Source of the DNA: Branchiostoma floridae
Lineage: Eukaryota; Chordata; Leptocardii; Amphioxiformes; Branchiostomatidae
DNA: 64,000 nt
Direction of reading: 5' to 3'
Assembly: GCF_000003815.2 (NCBI RefSeq)
Contig: NC_049981.1
Span: 10,228,033 to 10,292,032 of the forward strand
How positions within the stretch are numbered: position 1 is the stretch's first letter; each line of letters starts with the position of its first letter. The notes under the pieces are model-generated. The model ran no database searches. It was not told the origin of the DNA and saw nothing but the letters and a program-made list of their open reading frames with translations. The position numbers and the translations under genes are program-made. Shown in pieces: positions 14,601 to 24,212 of this stretch.

Positions 14601-16428
14601 AGATATGTTGCACATGTACATAGTACAATAGTAGTTGAAGGTAGGAGGTCCATAACAGATCAGTCAGAAAACATTTTTATTTCCCAAACAAAGGTGCTTT
14701 AATCAAGAAAGTGTGGTGTTCATTTTTTGGTCCATCTATCTATGATAAGCAACTGGGTTGACGGCTCAGCAATAGAAAATGCTCATTAACTGGACCTCAT
14801 TAACATAATTTATCAAAAGGCTTGTATTCATTGAATTGCTCTGATAATAAACATGATTTGTGAACAGGTTTGGCGCACGATGAAATATACGCAATTGTTC
14901 TTGTCAAAATCACTTAAATCAGTTTCTTTTTGTACAGTTTTGTGAAAAGGTTATGAAATGGCTATTTTAAGAACCACATTCAAAGTATGCAAGCGTAGAC
15001 AACTTAGTACATGAGTGGTGTGTACATCCTTGAGTTTTCAGGACCTCATTAACATAATTTATTAAATGTTTTTATTTATTGAATTCCTCTAATAATAAAC
15101 ATGTTTTGTGAATGGGTTTGACGCACCATGAAATATACGCGATTGTTCTTGGCAAAATCACTTAAATCAGTTTCTTTATGAACAGTTTTGTGAAAAATAC
15201 ATAATGTAACCATTTTATAAACCACATTCTAAAGTATGCGAGCATAGACAACTCTGCATGAATTAAGTGTTCCACATCACCTGGGGTAGCGTACAGTGTT
15301 AGCAGTTATTCACGCTGATGAAGTTAATCTGAAGTTAGCTTGGTCGCCTGGATCGCCATCCTGCTGGGGGAAACCTTCGGGCCTACCCTATATACCTTTC
15401 GGGGAGCTGTCCAGTTTGTCTTCAGACTGACTCTAGAATTTGTTTTGTTTGTCTACCCCAACAAAAAGGGAGTCAAAACAAACTCCTTGGTCAAACCAAT
15501 GTGTTTTGCCCTTCGGGAAAACATTAAAAAATAATGTCGCATCAAGGGGTCAAACCCACATTTTCTGGGTTCAATGTGATCGCCTGAAGTTACCTTTTTT
15601 CTTTAATTATTCATATTCTTAACGCCACAGCTGAGAAAACAAAACAAATCGCGACGATCACGGATGTCAATCATTCAGTAGCCATGGTAACCAATAAAGA
15701 AGCTATTCGTCACTCAGTGGCGTTGCCATGGCCACATCCAAGCGGGGAAATCCCATCTGCCACGTTCGTTAACTTGTTGTCTAGGTGACCTGCATCGGAA
15801 CTCTGTAGGAAAAAAAACCCGACATGAAACCATTAACTGTCGTCGGAAGGCCATCAGATTAATGTCGGAAGTTAAAAGTCCATCGGATAAGTGCCGTTAT
15901 ATCATTGGAAAATCGACATTGGAATACGGTTTTCCTACGAAAATCCAAAGGGCAAGACGGATCACCGTAAATTCCAACGAAAAACCATCATATTCCCACA
16001 TGCACGCGCCGATGTTTTTCCGACATTTTTTCTTGGGTAAACCCCACCTCCCCGTGCACTGTGGAATGATAAAGGAGGTTGTTTTCAACCTCTTCGGAAT
16101 GATGAACATGTATAATTTTGCATCATTTCCACGCCGCGACGACAAATTTGACGAGGAAACCTTCGTGTCACATAAAGACAATTGTTCAATTGATGTTAAA
16201 GCAGGTGTTTTAGTTCTACATCCTACGTTTTATGATAAAAAGAAACTTGTAAGAAAACCCCGCGAAAGACAAAGCCCCCCTCCCCTCACCATCCAAACAC
16301 CAAGCGTTCCAAAATACACACGATTTTCTCACCTGATCGCTGATGTTGCCGCATAAGAAGTACTTCACTTCCTTAAAGAAGTCACCAGGAACCGTCAGGT
16401 CTTCCGATCCTTGCGATTCGGACACCAT
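352..16428 (-). CDS. PAXIP1: PAX-interacting protein 1 (PTIP), multi-BRCT adaptor, 3'-incomplete
   Basis: Seventeen coding exons on the minus strand join in one frame to about 787 residues: 16333-16428, 11099-11236, 10578-10621, 10060-10123, 9539-9652, 8552-9001, 7771-7873, 7235-7326, 7011-7106, 6137-6274, 5545-5666, 4893-5077, 4059-4297, 3034-3202, 2376-2476, 1755-1889 and 352-427. Every junction is GT-AG and phase-consistent. The start is the ATG at 16428, whose product ([11 protein letters not shown], then FFKEVKYF) resembles the PTIP N-terminus. Six BRCT repeats can be traced at about residues 17-105, 97-180, 340-435, 440-535, 610-700 and 718 onward; the last is cut by the window edge. 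A basic stretch near 575-600 looks like a nuclear localisation signal. In other animals PTIP binds phosphoproteins at DNA breaks and joins the MLL3/MLL4 H3K4 methyltransferase complexes. The Gln-rich region of the vertebrate protein is not seen. One coding exon is expected left of base 1. Confidence 0.93.
553..1668. mobile_element. Inverted-repeat DNA element (about 1.1 kb) in PAXIP1 intron
   Basis: The left end at 560-587 reads CATGTAACGTAAGGTTACC and then AGTTTACG. The right end at 1632-1659 is its reverse complement, base for base over about 28 bases. The bases just outside (TA, with TACTAC/GTAGTA further out) are also complementary, so the exact ends are uncertain; a TA target duplication is possible. 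A second, degenerate copy of the CCAGTTTACG word follows at 595-608. No convincing transposase reading frame lies inside, so it is probably non-autonomous. Confidence 0.6.
2060..2253. repeat. Dispersed repeat with ATCCACTGCT hairpin, copy 1
   Basis: About 190 bases align over most of their length with 31389-31617. Both copies contain ATCCACTGCT followed some 55 bases later by its inverted partner AGCAGTGGAT, then AGTCCAATTCTTTT and ACACAGATGAAC. It lies in a PAXIP1 intron. The family was not recognised. Confidence 0.6.
2565..2617. repeat. (CA)n microsatellite
   Basis: An uninterrupted AC dinucleotide run of about 45 bases, preceded by a short CCACACCACACC run, in a PAXIP1 intron. Confidence 0.95.
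2950..2978. repeat. (CT)n microsatellite
   Basis: A TCTCTC run upstream (in plus orientation) of PAXIP1 exon 3034-3202, inside the following intron. Confidence 0.9.
3309..3631. mobile_element. hAT-type non-autonomous element, copy 1
   Basis: The element starts CAGGGCTCGAAATAC and ends ATTTCGAGCCCTG, giving inverted ends of about 13 bases. It is flanked on both sides by ATATTA (3303-3308 and 3632-3637), a six-base target duplication. Ends starting CAGGG are typical of the hAT superfamily. The interior is built from repeated GTGCACCC/GGTGCACC words and an AT-rich centre and encodes nothing. It lies between PAXIP1 exons 3034-3202 and 4059-4297. Confidence 0.75.
3745..3825. repeat. TTGCAATTTGCAT-word repeat fragment
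   Basis: About 80 bases (ACTTGCAATTTGCATGTAAT, then GCATGTTGAAAATA) match the interior of the hAT-type element at 11860-11940. A more distant relative lies at 29785-29860. It is probably a remnant of the same family without its ends. Confidence 0.5.
5172..5262 (+). repeat. SINE remnant
   Basis: The stretch around GAAAAAGGCACTTAACACCACATT matches the middle block (GGGAAAGGCACTTAACATGA) of the better preserved tRNA-derived SINEs at 7934 and 34545. The promoter boxes are not recognisable. Confidence 0.45.
5822..6009. mobile_element. TA-type MITE with ATGCATTTACAGTA end
   Basis: An internally inverted-repetitive stretch rich in GTGGTTTT/AAAACCAC and GCGGTGG words. It ends TTAAATGCATTTACAGTA, the terminus shared with copies at 42553, 43371 and 56158. 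The left end is degenerate. It sits in PAXIP1 between exons 5545-5666 and 6137-6274. Confidence 0.5.
7934..8150 (+). repeat. tRNA-derived SINE
   Basis: The 5' part resembles a tRNA gene. An A-box-like TGGCGCAACAGCTAGAGC begins at about 7938 and a B box GGTTCGATACC lies at 7986-7996. The shared body block GGGAAAGGCACTTAACATGA follows. It lies in PAXIP1 between exons 7771-7873 and 8552-9001. The body block recurs in other copies in this window. Confidence 0.7.
9729..9911. mobile_element. Foldback (long hairpin) element
   Basis: Arms of about 65 bases (TTCTTCCAATAT ... CCTTCTTCAGGA) are inverted at the other end (TCCTGAAGAAGG ... TATTGGAAGAAA), leaving a loop of roughly 50 bases. The arms differ by scattered substitutions. 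It is non-coding and lies in a PAXIP1 intron, where it would form a strong hairpin in the transcript. Confidence 0.7.
10835..10985 (+). repeat. tRNA-derived SINE, 5' part
   Basis: Begins CATGGTGGCCTTGTGGTTAG, nearly the same as the reverse-strand copy at 19545-19925. It then has the body block GGAAAAGGCACTTTACATCA and a TAGGATATCAAATGGA stretch. It is truncated before the 3' domain seen at 19545 and 34545. Confidence 0.6.
11840..12401. mobile_element. hAT-type non-autonomous element, copy 2
   Basis: The ends are CAGGGTTCGAAATAC and GTATTTCGATCCCTG. The six-base target duplication CGTTAC lies at 11834-11839 and 12402-12407. The interior carries TTGCAATTTGCA and TTGCATGT words near both ends. 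It lies in PAXIP1 intron 1 and has no transposase reading frame. Confidence 0.75.
13395..14110 (+). mobile_element. 5'-truncated non-LTR retrotransposon (reverse transcriptase C-terminus)
   Basis: The open frame 13412-13870 encodes the extreme C-terminal part of a CR1/Jockey-type reverse transcriptase protein: [16 protein letters not shown], then [12 protein letters not shown], then [16 protein letters not shown], and near the end [15 protein letters not shown]. The catalytic reverse transcriptase core and endonuclease are absent, so it is a dead 5'-truncated copy. The stop at 13868-13870 is followed by about 240 bases of 3' untranslated sequence ending in TTTGATTG repeats (14089-14105), typical of the 3' tail of such elements. 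It is nested inside the larger inverted-repeat element. Confidence 0.8.
14231..14250. repeat. Poly-C tract
   Basis: A homopolymer of about 13 cytosines next to a repeated TATGGCCTCCTTC word, inside PAXIP1 intron 1. Confidence 0.85.
14791..15262. repeat. Direct tandem duplication, unit about 250 bases
   Basis: Two diverged units begin GGACCTCATTAACATAATTT at about 14791 and 15042. They stay alignable through AAATATACGC(A/G)ATTGTTCTT and the AGTATGC(A/G)AGC(G/A)TAGACAA block. There is no reading frame of note. It lies inside the CACTA-like element. Confidence 0.75.
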
Positions 16429-16718
16429 TTTGGGGAGAAACGTGAGAAAATCTGCAGAAAGTCAAGCTTATCTTTCTCCCGCCAAATTTTCTTCCACTTA
16501 GGCTACACGATTACATTTTCAGGGATATCCATGATATTTTTTTGGTAACTCAAGATATGAAAATCGATACATTTATTTAGACATATATGAATAAAATTTG
16601 ATATAAATTGAAAGGTAATCTATAGAAATTACGTTGTTCGTTTTACTAAGTGGATAAACAATAACAACTAAAGTTATTGAACCCCCCTTTGGTAAAGCCA
16701 TATAAGAATTCCCCGGAA
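16429..16718. promoter_or_regulatory. Shared divergent promoter of PAXIP1 and METTL25B
   Basis: The start codons of PAXIP1 (minus, 16428) and METTL25B (plus, 16719) are only 290 bases apart and diverge. Both transcripts must therefore start in this interval, or the first exons overlap. No TATA box is obvious. A CCAAAATGG word overlaps the PAXIP1 start codon. The call is inferred from geometry. Confidence 0.65.
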
Positions 16719-19700
16719 ATGACAACCTTTGACCTGAAGAAACGTGCTAAAACAGTAGTGCAGAACTTTATGGCGAATTTTGGTGATTTTTCGTCTATTT
16801 CTGCAAATTACTTGGGGATTGAGGCAGGAGAATATGTGGAGAGGATATGTAGGATACTCGCCGAGCAAGAATGGATCTACAACTTTCAACTGACTCGGTT
16901 TTTCCTCGAGAGAGTCTGGGAGAAAGTTCCGGAAGAGGTGAAGTAAAAGTACTTTGAATTTTGACTTGTCAGAACATAAACAGTGCAGTAGAACTAGAAG
17001 AGGTGCATAACATTTAAAGATTTTGTGGAATAGAAATGCATGCGTTTAAATGCTCAAAATTTGTATTAATCTACAAAGTTATCGAATATTTAGAATTTGT
17101 TTAAGGCCAGGCTTGCAAGCAGGCATGCAGGCATTAAAATTTAGGATACAGTTGATCGCTAATTATAAGTCTCCCTATTATGTATCATGCACTCTATTGG
17201 ATAGCATCATCATTTAGCATGTATTGCATAGTTAACATGTGTAAAATTACATGTAATGATGGTTATTTCAAAACAGTAGCAGAATTTAAATTCGTTTCAC
17301 TCTATCAATTGGTTTTACATCCTAATAAGTAATATGCGACATCACAAGTGCCAGTTCCTTAGATTTGATAATTAATAGAGGAATTATGATGAATGCAGCC
17401 TTGGTTTACGAAGCTAATGTACGCTTCATTCGTAGCTTGGGAAAATGACAGTTCAGAGACGACGGTATAATTCTACCGGTTTCGACTTAAATATGTCTTT
17501 CTCAAGAACCTAATTTTTGTACGCTCTCTACCGGCCAGCAGAAGCTCTCTACCATCAGGCTAATCGTCTGCATGTGGTAGGATTTTTACACGGTAGGATT
17601 TTTGGCCAGTGGGAGTTAATTGGCAGCCACGAATATAGACTGGCTTCCAGGTTATTATGATCCCTGTACCAGTGAAACAGGAACTAGATTTAATGTATGC
17701 TTTTGACAGTGACAAACTTTACACCATAAATGTTTCTCTGACCATCTACAGTGGAGACAACCCCTCCTATCCCTCTCCACCCGTAACTTAAACCTCCTCC
17801 CCAGTGGACACCTCAAAGATGATTGGCCGAAATCTCTGAAGGCTTTTGTGGAGACTGCTGCATCCCTGTCGTTACCATGGCAACAGCCACCTGACCTAGT
17901 TGCCATGGAGATCAACAAGGATCTGGCAAGGGGGATGACACCCAAGAAGAAACATGAGGTATGTTTTCATAGTTTTCAAAAATAGGGCCTCCATTTTGCA
18001 TCCTATCTGAGGGACTTCCCTAACCAAAACTAGGTACTTATCTTTACCTGAATGAAGTGAGGAAATTTGTGCCTTTCCCAATGGTACAACGTCAGAGAAT
18101 ATGAGTCTCAAACCCAGGACCTCTGGGTTTTGAGTAAAACCCCAGGGTACTATTACTAGTATGCTACAGTATTTAAAATCAATCAAAATGCATTGAAGAC
18201 ATAAGATAAGGAATAGTAAATAATATCAATAAGACTCAAGCCTATAAGTATAACAACTCATTGTTAGAAATTATTGATTTACAATGAATAACTTTTTAAC
18301 TCCTTGCCATGTTCTGTACAGGTTTCTTACCTTGCTTCTGTAGTCAGAGACACATGCGGGAAAACATCATGTAGCAGTGTCATAGACGTAGGCTCAGGAC
18401 TGGTAAGTGGCATGCAAAATATTGTATTGTAGACTGTGCATTTTGTATGATGCTTCGCCTGAAAGATACTGTTCAGATAATACTATTTGTCATTTATCCT
18501 GTACAGTAGAACATTACTAGTAGAGGATAAGCTTCTTCTGGTGTTCATTTGTAAAGTGGTAGTATTTCCAGGTTACTGTAGACTGGTGTAACAGTATTTG
18601 TATTTTACTAAATTTTTAGGAAAATACATCATGAGGTGCAGTAATGGATTAGATCACTAGATGGCACTTCTGTACAGTACCCAGTTTCTTTGTTATATGA
18701 AGCTTATTTGCTTGTTCTGTTTTGTTACAGGGTTACCTGGGACAGGTGTTACACCACCAGTGTGGGCTCCAGGTGGTTGGAGTGGAGGCTCAGGCAAGCC
18801 ATGTGCATGGGGCGCAGAGACGGGTCAAATCTCAAGGTGGCGCTACTGCACTGTGCAAACTTTTTTTGCTAACTTTGAAACTGGCAGCTCATTCAAAGCT
18901 TTTACTTTCTTGGGTGTAACTTCAGTGTGTGCTGTTATAAGGAAGATTATTTTTGTATGAAAGAATGAACTGCATTATATGTCTTATCAGAAGATTCCTT
19001 AATTCTTTTCTCACAGTTTTATTCTACTATTATGTAGGAAGACCATCAATACTGGAATAGAAAAAAGTTATTGTTTACTATGCCACAGAATACAGTATTG
19101 TTTATTACTATATCTTCATATTGTCTACTACAGACTTGATATATTCTTCAGTCAATGGTTCAGTGTCACTTTTCTCAAAACTTGAATTTATTTTATTTTT
19201 TGTTTCACAGGAGAAGACAAGGAAACACAAATCCAAACCATGAACCTGAAACTTGATGACAACCCAAGTAGCATCCGTGAACTTGAACTCCTCATCAGTT
19301 CCCTACAACAGTCACCTTCAGAAGGTCAAAGTCAAAGTCAAAATGGTGACATTCATGAGAGGGACAATGGCACATGTATGGTTGGACTCCACTGTTGTGG
19401 GGACCTGTGTCCCATAATGTTAAAGATGTTCACATCTGTGGAGAGACTGCGATGTTTGGTGTGTGTCAGCTGCTGTTACCATGGGATGAGTGTTACAGGT
19501 ATGTGATTTCTTAATTTGTATTGTTTATTTCGATACTCACTTTTATAAACCGCCACATGGCGTAACACACCATGTTTGTACTGAAGAGTACAAGCTGCAG
19601 ATCTGGATTGATTCATCTGATCCACTCTCACTGGGATGATTCCCTGCTCTTTTCAATAATGGTGATATGTTCTTTAACGTGCCTGAGTTGTGGCTCTCCT

Positions 19701-22350
19701 CAAACATGGGACCTCCATTTAATGTCCTATCTGAAGAACATTCCTAGCCAAAGGAAAAAGAAAAGCTCATTTTTACCTTAGTTGAGCAACAGTTGGCATG
19801 AGGTTGGCATGAAAGTTGGCATGAAGTGCCTTTCCCATTAGGACACTGTCATAATGCAAACTCAGTACCTCCTGTTCTGAGTCAACAACCGTAACCACAA
19901 GGCCATCATGCCACTTGTGAGGGATGTTTTGGAAACTACACAGGTATGGTGGTTGATTTCTTGTGGTGTAATGGATTGTGCCTCAAGATGGGAGTGCATG
20001 ATGTTCTCTAAATTCAGTAATCTCCCTTAAAATCACTATAAAAAAGAAGTTTTTGTTGCATATTTCCTAGTGTGTGTAACACAAAATCTGTTGTCCAGGG
20101 TTGTAACTGGCCACTACCCAGAAGCTAGTCAGATGTTGGGCGGGCTGCTATAAGCAAAATTTAATCAGGCTACATATTTCCAAGGAAACAGATACCTTGT
20201 GACCAAACAAGCAACAATAATCAAAGATAATAATAAATGTAGATGACGATGTGATGACTTTATATTTCAGACACTGACAGTAGACCATCCTGCTTCAAGA
20301 ATTTCCCACTGAGCTGTACAGTACAGGAGAAGTTAAAGGAAGTTGGTCGAGACTTTCCTGACTGGCAGCTGAATGTGTTTGCTTTGAGACTAGCGGCACA
20401 AGAAACACGGGCCAGGTGGGATGCAACTTTCCCTCAAACTTTCACGAGAAGTGTACAGTATAGTAACAAATTCTTGGATTTCCACATTTTAAACTGCTTA
20501 AAAGGTCTTACAGTTATAGAAGTATTTTTGTAAAATAAGTCTCAAAAAGCAGAGGGAGAGATCTTTTGACACTACATCTTGACACTTGAAAAATGATATA
20601 ACATTATGTATACAATATTCTAAGTAACCAATCGTAGTGTTGGTTTTCAGATGGGCGTGTCAAAGCTATGAGGACCACCAGTTCCACACCAGGAGTGTGG
20701 CCTACAGGGCAATTCTTGAACATGTAGTGAGCACAGGTGGGTCATTAATTAATATGTTATATACATGTGTATGTATAGTTTTGTGAAGAAGTTTTTGACA
20801 TAACAGTGACTCCCCAAGGGTGCTACAGACAGACAGAAGTCACCTACATGTATAACATGTTTTATTAAAGACTGTGCAATATATAGTTTGCACAGGTTTA
20901 GTTCTGCTAGGAGAAGCCAGGTACGTAGAAGACAGAACAAAACTGAGCAAAATTAATTTCACAGTAAAAAGATTGCTGCAAAAACCGCGAACATAAAACC
21001 ACTGCATACTTACAGTACCGGGTAAATGCATTTACAGTACAGTATTATACCTGTCCTTGGTGCTGAATAGGTGTTGCGTTCTAGTAACTGTTCTTATGTG
21101 ATATTCTCTTTGTTCACTTCAGCTGGCAAAGGAATTCAGAAACTGAAAAGGAAAGTGACAAGGAAGGATGCTTTTCAGTCCTTCCCAGTGTACCTTGCAG
21201 CAGTGTTTGGAAGACTGACACTTCATTCAGGTGGGGAGGGGGGTGGGTTATGACAAACTTTTTCAAATATGCATCGTAAAATATAGAGATGGTCTATCTA
21301 AGTACAGAAATCACAAAAGTTTTGTGATTATATTGAACTCCCCTATACATTGAAATTCAGTGATGTTGTGAAGTTGGAATAGTCCATTTTTGCAATGTGG
21401 CAATTTTGGAATTGCCCATCTTTACATAGGGAATTTTTCAGGGGTTAAAGTACCTCATCCCAAGTGTCTTCAGTGTTGGTTTGGTAAAGTTAAGTTTTTT
21501 TTACAGAATATCATTTACTGACACAGATAAATTTCCTCTTTTTTTCAACAGATGAAGTAGTTCAGACTGAAGAAGACTGGAAGAAATACCATGATGCTTT
21601 GCAGCAGTCACATGACCAATGGGAGGAATACTTTCCCTACATAGAAGTCATCACGGTAAGTAAAAAGCCTCACTGAATAAATATAGTCTAATAATATTAA
21701 AGGAATACAAAATCAACAGGCCACGGTTAAGTTGTTATGAGCAACTGGGGGTACGAACACCATTGTGGGTACGGACACAACTGGGGGTACGGACACTACT
21801 GGGGGTACGGACACAACTGGGGGTACGGACACTACTGGGGGTACGGACACAACTGGGGGTACGTATAGACACAACTAGGGAAAGGACACTACTGGGGTTT
21901 CTGACATTACTGAGGGTACAGACACTACCAGGGGTATGGTCACTCTTGGAGATACTGAGAGTACTTTTGGTACAGATATTACAAGGGGTATGGACACTAT
22001 GCAGTTATGGACACTACTTTGCTTACTTACACTGCTAGGCCTACTGACACTACATGTTCATACCCCCACGCCCACGTTCCTACACTCTGGATGTTACATG
22101 GCATAGCAACACTACTAGGGATACTGACATTACAGGAAGAACAATCACCTTTGGAACTTAGGGACACACAACCGCATAAATTTTGTTTTTGTTTCAGGCC
22201 TTACAAGTCCTTCTACAGCCAGTTCTGGAGACCCTGGTGACAGTGGACAGGTGTTTATATCTACATGAGCAGGGGCTGAAGACTGAAGTTGTTCCCATAT
22301 TCGACGACAGTATCTCACCACGAAACTTAGTAATTATCGCAGAAAGATGA
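16719..22350 (+). CDS. METTL25B: METTL25B (RRNAD1)-like putative methyltransferase
   Basis: Ten exons join to 498 residues: 16719-16937, 17752-17958, 18322-18402, 18731-18836, 19211-19498, 20271-20415, 20651-20736, 21123-21230, 21552-21655 and 22198-22350. All introns are GT-AG and phases agree. Motifs: KKKHEV then VIDVGSGLGYLGQVL (about residues 158-185), the glycine-rich SAM-binding loop of Rossmann methyltransferases; GLHCCGDL and CCYHGM (residues 239-275), typical of METTL25-family proteins. The C-terminus YLHEQGLKTEVVPIF then SPRNLVII resembles METTL25B more than METTL25, and the length fits METTL25B (about 475 in human). The first ATG after the shared promoter gives MTTFDLKKRAK. The target substrate is unknown to me. 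The TGA at 22350 is followed within 65 bases by a transposable element. Confidence 0.88.
17985..18165 (-). repeat. tRNA-derived SINE, minus orientation
   Basis: On the minus strand it carries a B-box-like GGGTTTGAGACTC, the block TGGGAAAGGCACAAATTTCC, and then TAGGATGCAAAATGGAGG. It lies in METTL25B intron 2. Confidence 0.6.
19540..19925 (-). repeat. tRNA-derived SINE, near full length, minus orientation
   Basis: On the minus strand it starts GTGGCATGATGGCCTTGTGG (tRNA-like 5' end), then GGGAAAGGCACTT, then TAGGACATTAAATGGAGGTC. It ends in a 3' domain with TGTACTCTTCAGTACAAACA and TGTGTTACGCCATGTGGCGG. The same 3' domain occurs at 34790-34880 and 49455. It lies in METTL25B intron 5 and is the longest SINE copy here. 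Confidence 0.75.
20950..21040. repeat. TA-type MITE fragment
   Basis: The words CCGCGAACATAAAACCACTGC and TAAATGCATTTACAGTA match the right half of the MITE family at 5822, 42553 and 56158. It lies in METTL25B intron 7. Confidence 0.45.
21744..21990 (+). repeat. 18-base minisatellite
   Basis: The unit GGGGGTACGGACAC(A/T)ACT repeats about six times almost perfectly from 21744 and then decays into CACTAC...GGGTA variants to about 22060. The period is a multiple of three, so it creates an artificial open frame. It lies in METTL25B intron 9. Confidence 0.9.
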
Positions 22351-22412
22351 CAGGAAGGAGTATCGGGTCAAAGAATACAGATTGGAGACATGTTAGAAAA
22401 TTAATAAAAAGC

Positions 22413-23081
22413 TTAACGGTGCACACCCCAGTTCTTCCGCGACCGGGGTCCGTGGTAGTCCGCGACCAAAAAGTGACGAAAGGCTTCCGAGGGCCCATGT
22501 CTGAGTTGACATTTCTCATTATTTCCTGCGAAATGACATTAAACGGTTACATGGCTGAAAAGCGTAGGTAATGGTGTGTTTTTGGTGCATATTGTGTTTT
22601 AGTCCGCGCGTTGCTTCCGCTATATCCCTACGCCTGAATGTAAAGAGGCCCGTGACCTAGATTTACCTCTGAAGCGCTGTGTCAAGCAAAATTGCAATGC
22701 CGCGCGCCGTGGATGATTAAAAAAACTGTAGTACTAGAATTTTCTTTATAATCGGCTGGATTAGTCTTTGGATTTTCCTCTTTCTGGCAGTATCAGTCGT
22801 GCTTGCCGGAAAAATCTTCTTCATCTGTTTTATCCAATGCGAAAATGCCCGATTTTGTGCATCATTTTTGACATGAAAATAATGTTTTTTCCCTATAATT
22901 TTTCAAAATTAGAGAAGTTGAAGGATCGAAACTCAGTTGGTCTTGTAGCTGAAGGTATATCCTCTCACCCCATATACAGTTATTTTCCTTCAGGATAATT
23001 CCCTGGAAGAGATGGTCGCTAGACTTGAGGGTATGACGCCTCCATTTGAACCCCCAAATAAACTGGTGTGTGCCCCCTTAA
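22413..23081. mobile_element. TTAA-flanked MITE, copy 1
   Basis: A 661-base body (22417-23077) lies between two TTAA sites. Its ends are imperfect inverted repeats: CGGTGCACACCCCAGTT against GGGGGCACACACCAGTT read from the other end, 14 of 17 matching. TTAA duplication is characteristic of piggyBac and Kolobok elements. No long open frame is present, so it is non-autonomous. It begins 62 bases after the METTL25B stop codon and may form part of that gene's 3' untranslated region. Confidence 0.75.
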
Positions 23082-24212
23082 AAGCACCCATCCTGAAAAA
23101 AGTATTAGTGATAATAGCCAACAAATTGCATTTTTCCCATGAAAGTGCATAGCCCCGAACTAATCCGAGTTAAAAAAAGCCGGATTTCGCAGGTTTTGAT
23201 ATGATTGTACACTGTCATATAATGGGTGGATTTGCCCCCCCTCCCCACGCCCCCCCCCCCTCAAACACGGTCGCACAGACTTCGAAGTGTGTGTGCTAAG
23301 CATAGATTGCATAACACCTACCGAAACATTGTTGTTTAAACTACAGTACCTCTTGGGCACTTTGAAATCGCATTTGCACGTTTCACAATTGCTCCTACAT
23401 TGAGAAGCAGGCATTTTCCAATGAAAAAAGGCCCCGATGACGTCACTTTCGCACTTTCCTTCCGAATCAAGTGTCAAGTTCGGTGTGGCGCTAGTTCTTG
23501 GCCTTAACACAAATAAGTTGCACTAATCCGAAGACACATCCCAAGGCTTCTTTATCTCACCGAGACCGACACCAAACTGTACAGCCTTATCTTAGCAGAT
23601 GCCCGTTTATACCTTCATAGCCGCAAGAAGTGCAGCACAGACCTCCATCTTTACCAAAGGTACAACATTTAACTTCATTTTTCTACGAAATAAAAGGAGT
23701 CTTGCCAACGGAAACGCTTGGACGGGAAAGCTAGGTCTATTCTCTACCCGATATGACCAAAAATTAACATTTCAAGTGCTTTCCGTTAAAGCGCGGAACT
23801 TAAAGTTGCATTGTGGTCACTTCAGAACATAGGCCAGCGGCAGGTATTGTGACGTCACGAACTCAAATATGTTCTAAGAGGTTTACACCGTTTGTTCCAG
23901 TCAGAAATAGGAGGAAAGTGTGCTCCATCACAAGAGCACCCCTCTGTCATTCCTTCTCATGGCCATACCTCTTTATTTAGCACGTATTGATAGCCTAAAA
24001 CCTCTTCCATAGGACAAGCTCATTGTGACGTAATTGCTATTATGCGCATTGAATGGTATACCATCCTGGAGGCGCAAAAACAGCCTTCCGACACCGCAAC
24101 TTTCAACCACCTGTTACTCGAGAAAGAAAAGTCGCAGACAAGTCAAACTTGGCATGATTATAGAGTATAACTTTTTAAAGTCATGGACAATATTAATCAT
24201 AATTTGCATATA
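23082..24212. other. Spacer between the two TTAA elements
   Basis: About 1.1 kb with no convincing exon. It contains C-rich runs near 23237-23265 and the word CTAATCCGA twice (23158 and 23523). Short open frames here resemble no family I know. Confidence 0.5.

Larger units (their letters stand above)
12558..16063. mobile_element. CACTA/EnSpm-like TIR element (3.5 kb) in PAXIP1 intron 1
   Basis: The left end CACAGTGCACGGGGAGGT (12558-12575) is exactly inverted at the right end (16046-16063). The outside bases are GAA on both sides (12555-12557 and 16064-16066), compatible with a three-base target duplication. TCGGA/TCCGA words are dense inside both ends, like the subterminal repeats of CACTA elements. 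No transposase was found. The interior holds a truncated non-LTR retrotransposon (13395-14110) and a tandem duplication (14791-15262). The assignment rests on ends and duplication length only. Confidence 0.55.

Noticed and set aside
15862-16356. Plus-strand open frame of 164 codons opposite PAXIP1 exon 1
   Set aside because: It runs across the right end of the CACTA-like element and the antisense of the PAXIP1 first exon. No domain, splice context or codon pattern supports it.
21763-22038. Open frame encoding repeated RTQLGV/RTLLGV
   Set aside because: It is a by-product of the 18-base minisatellite inside an intron of METTL25B.
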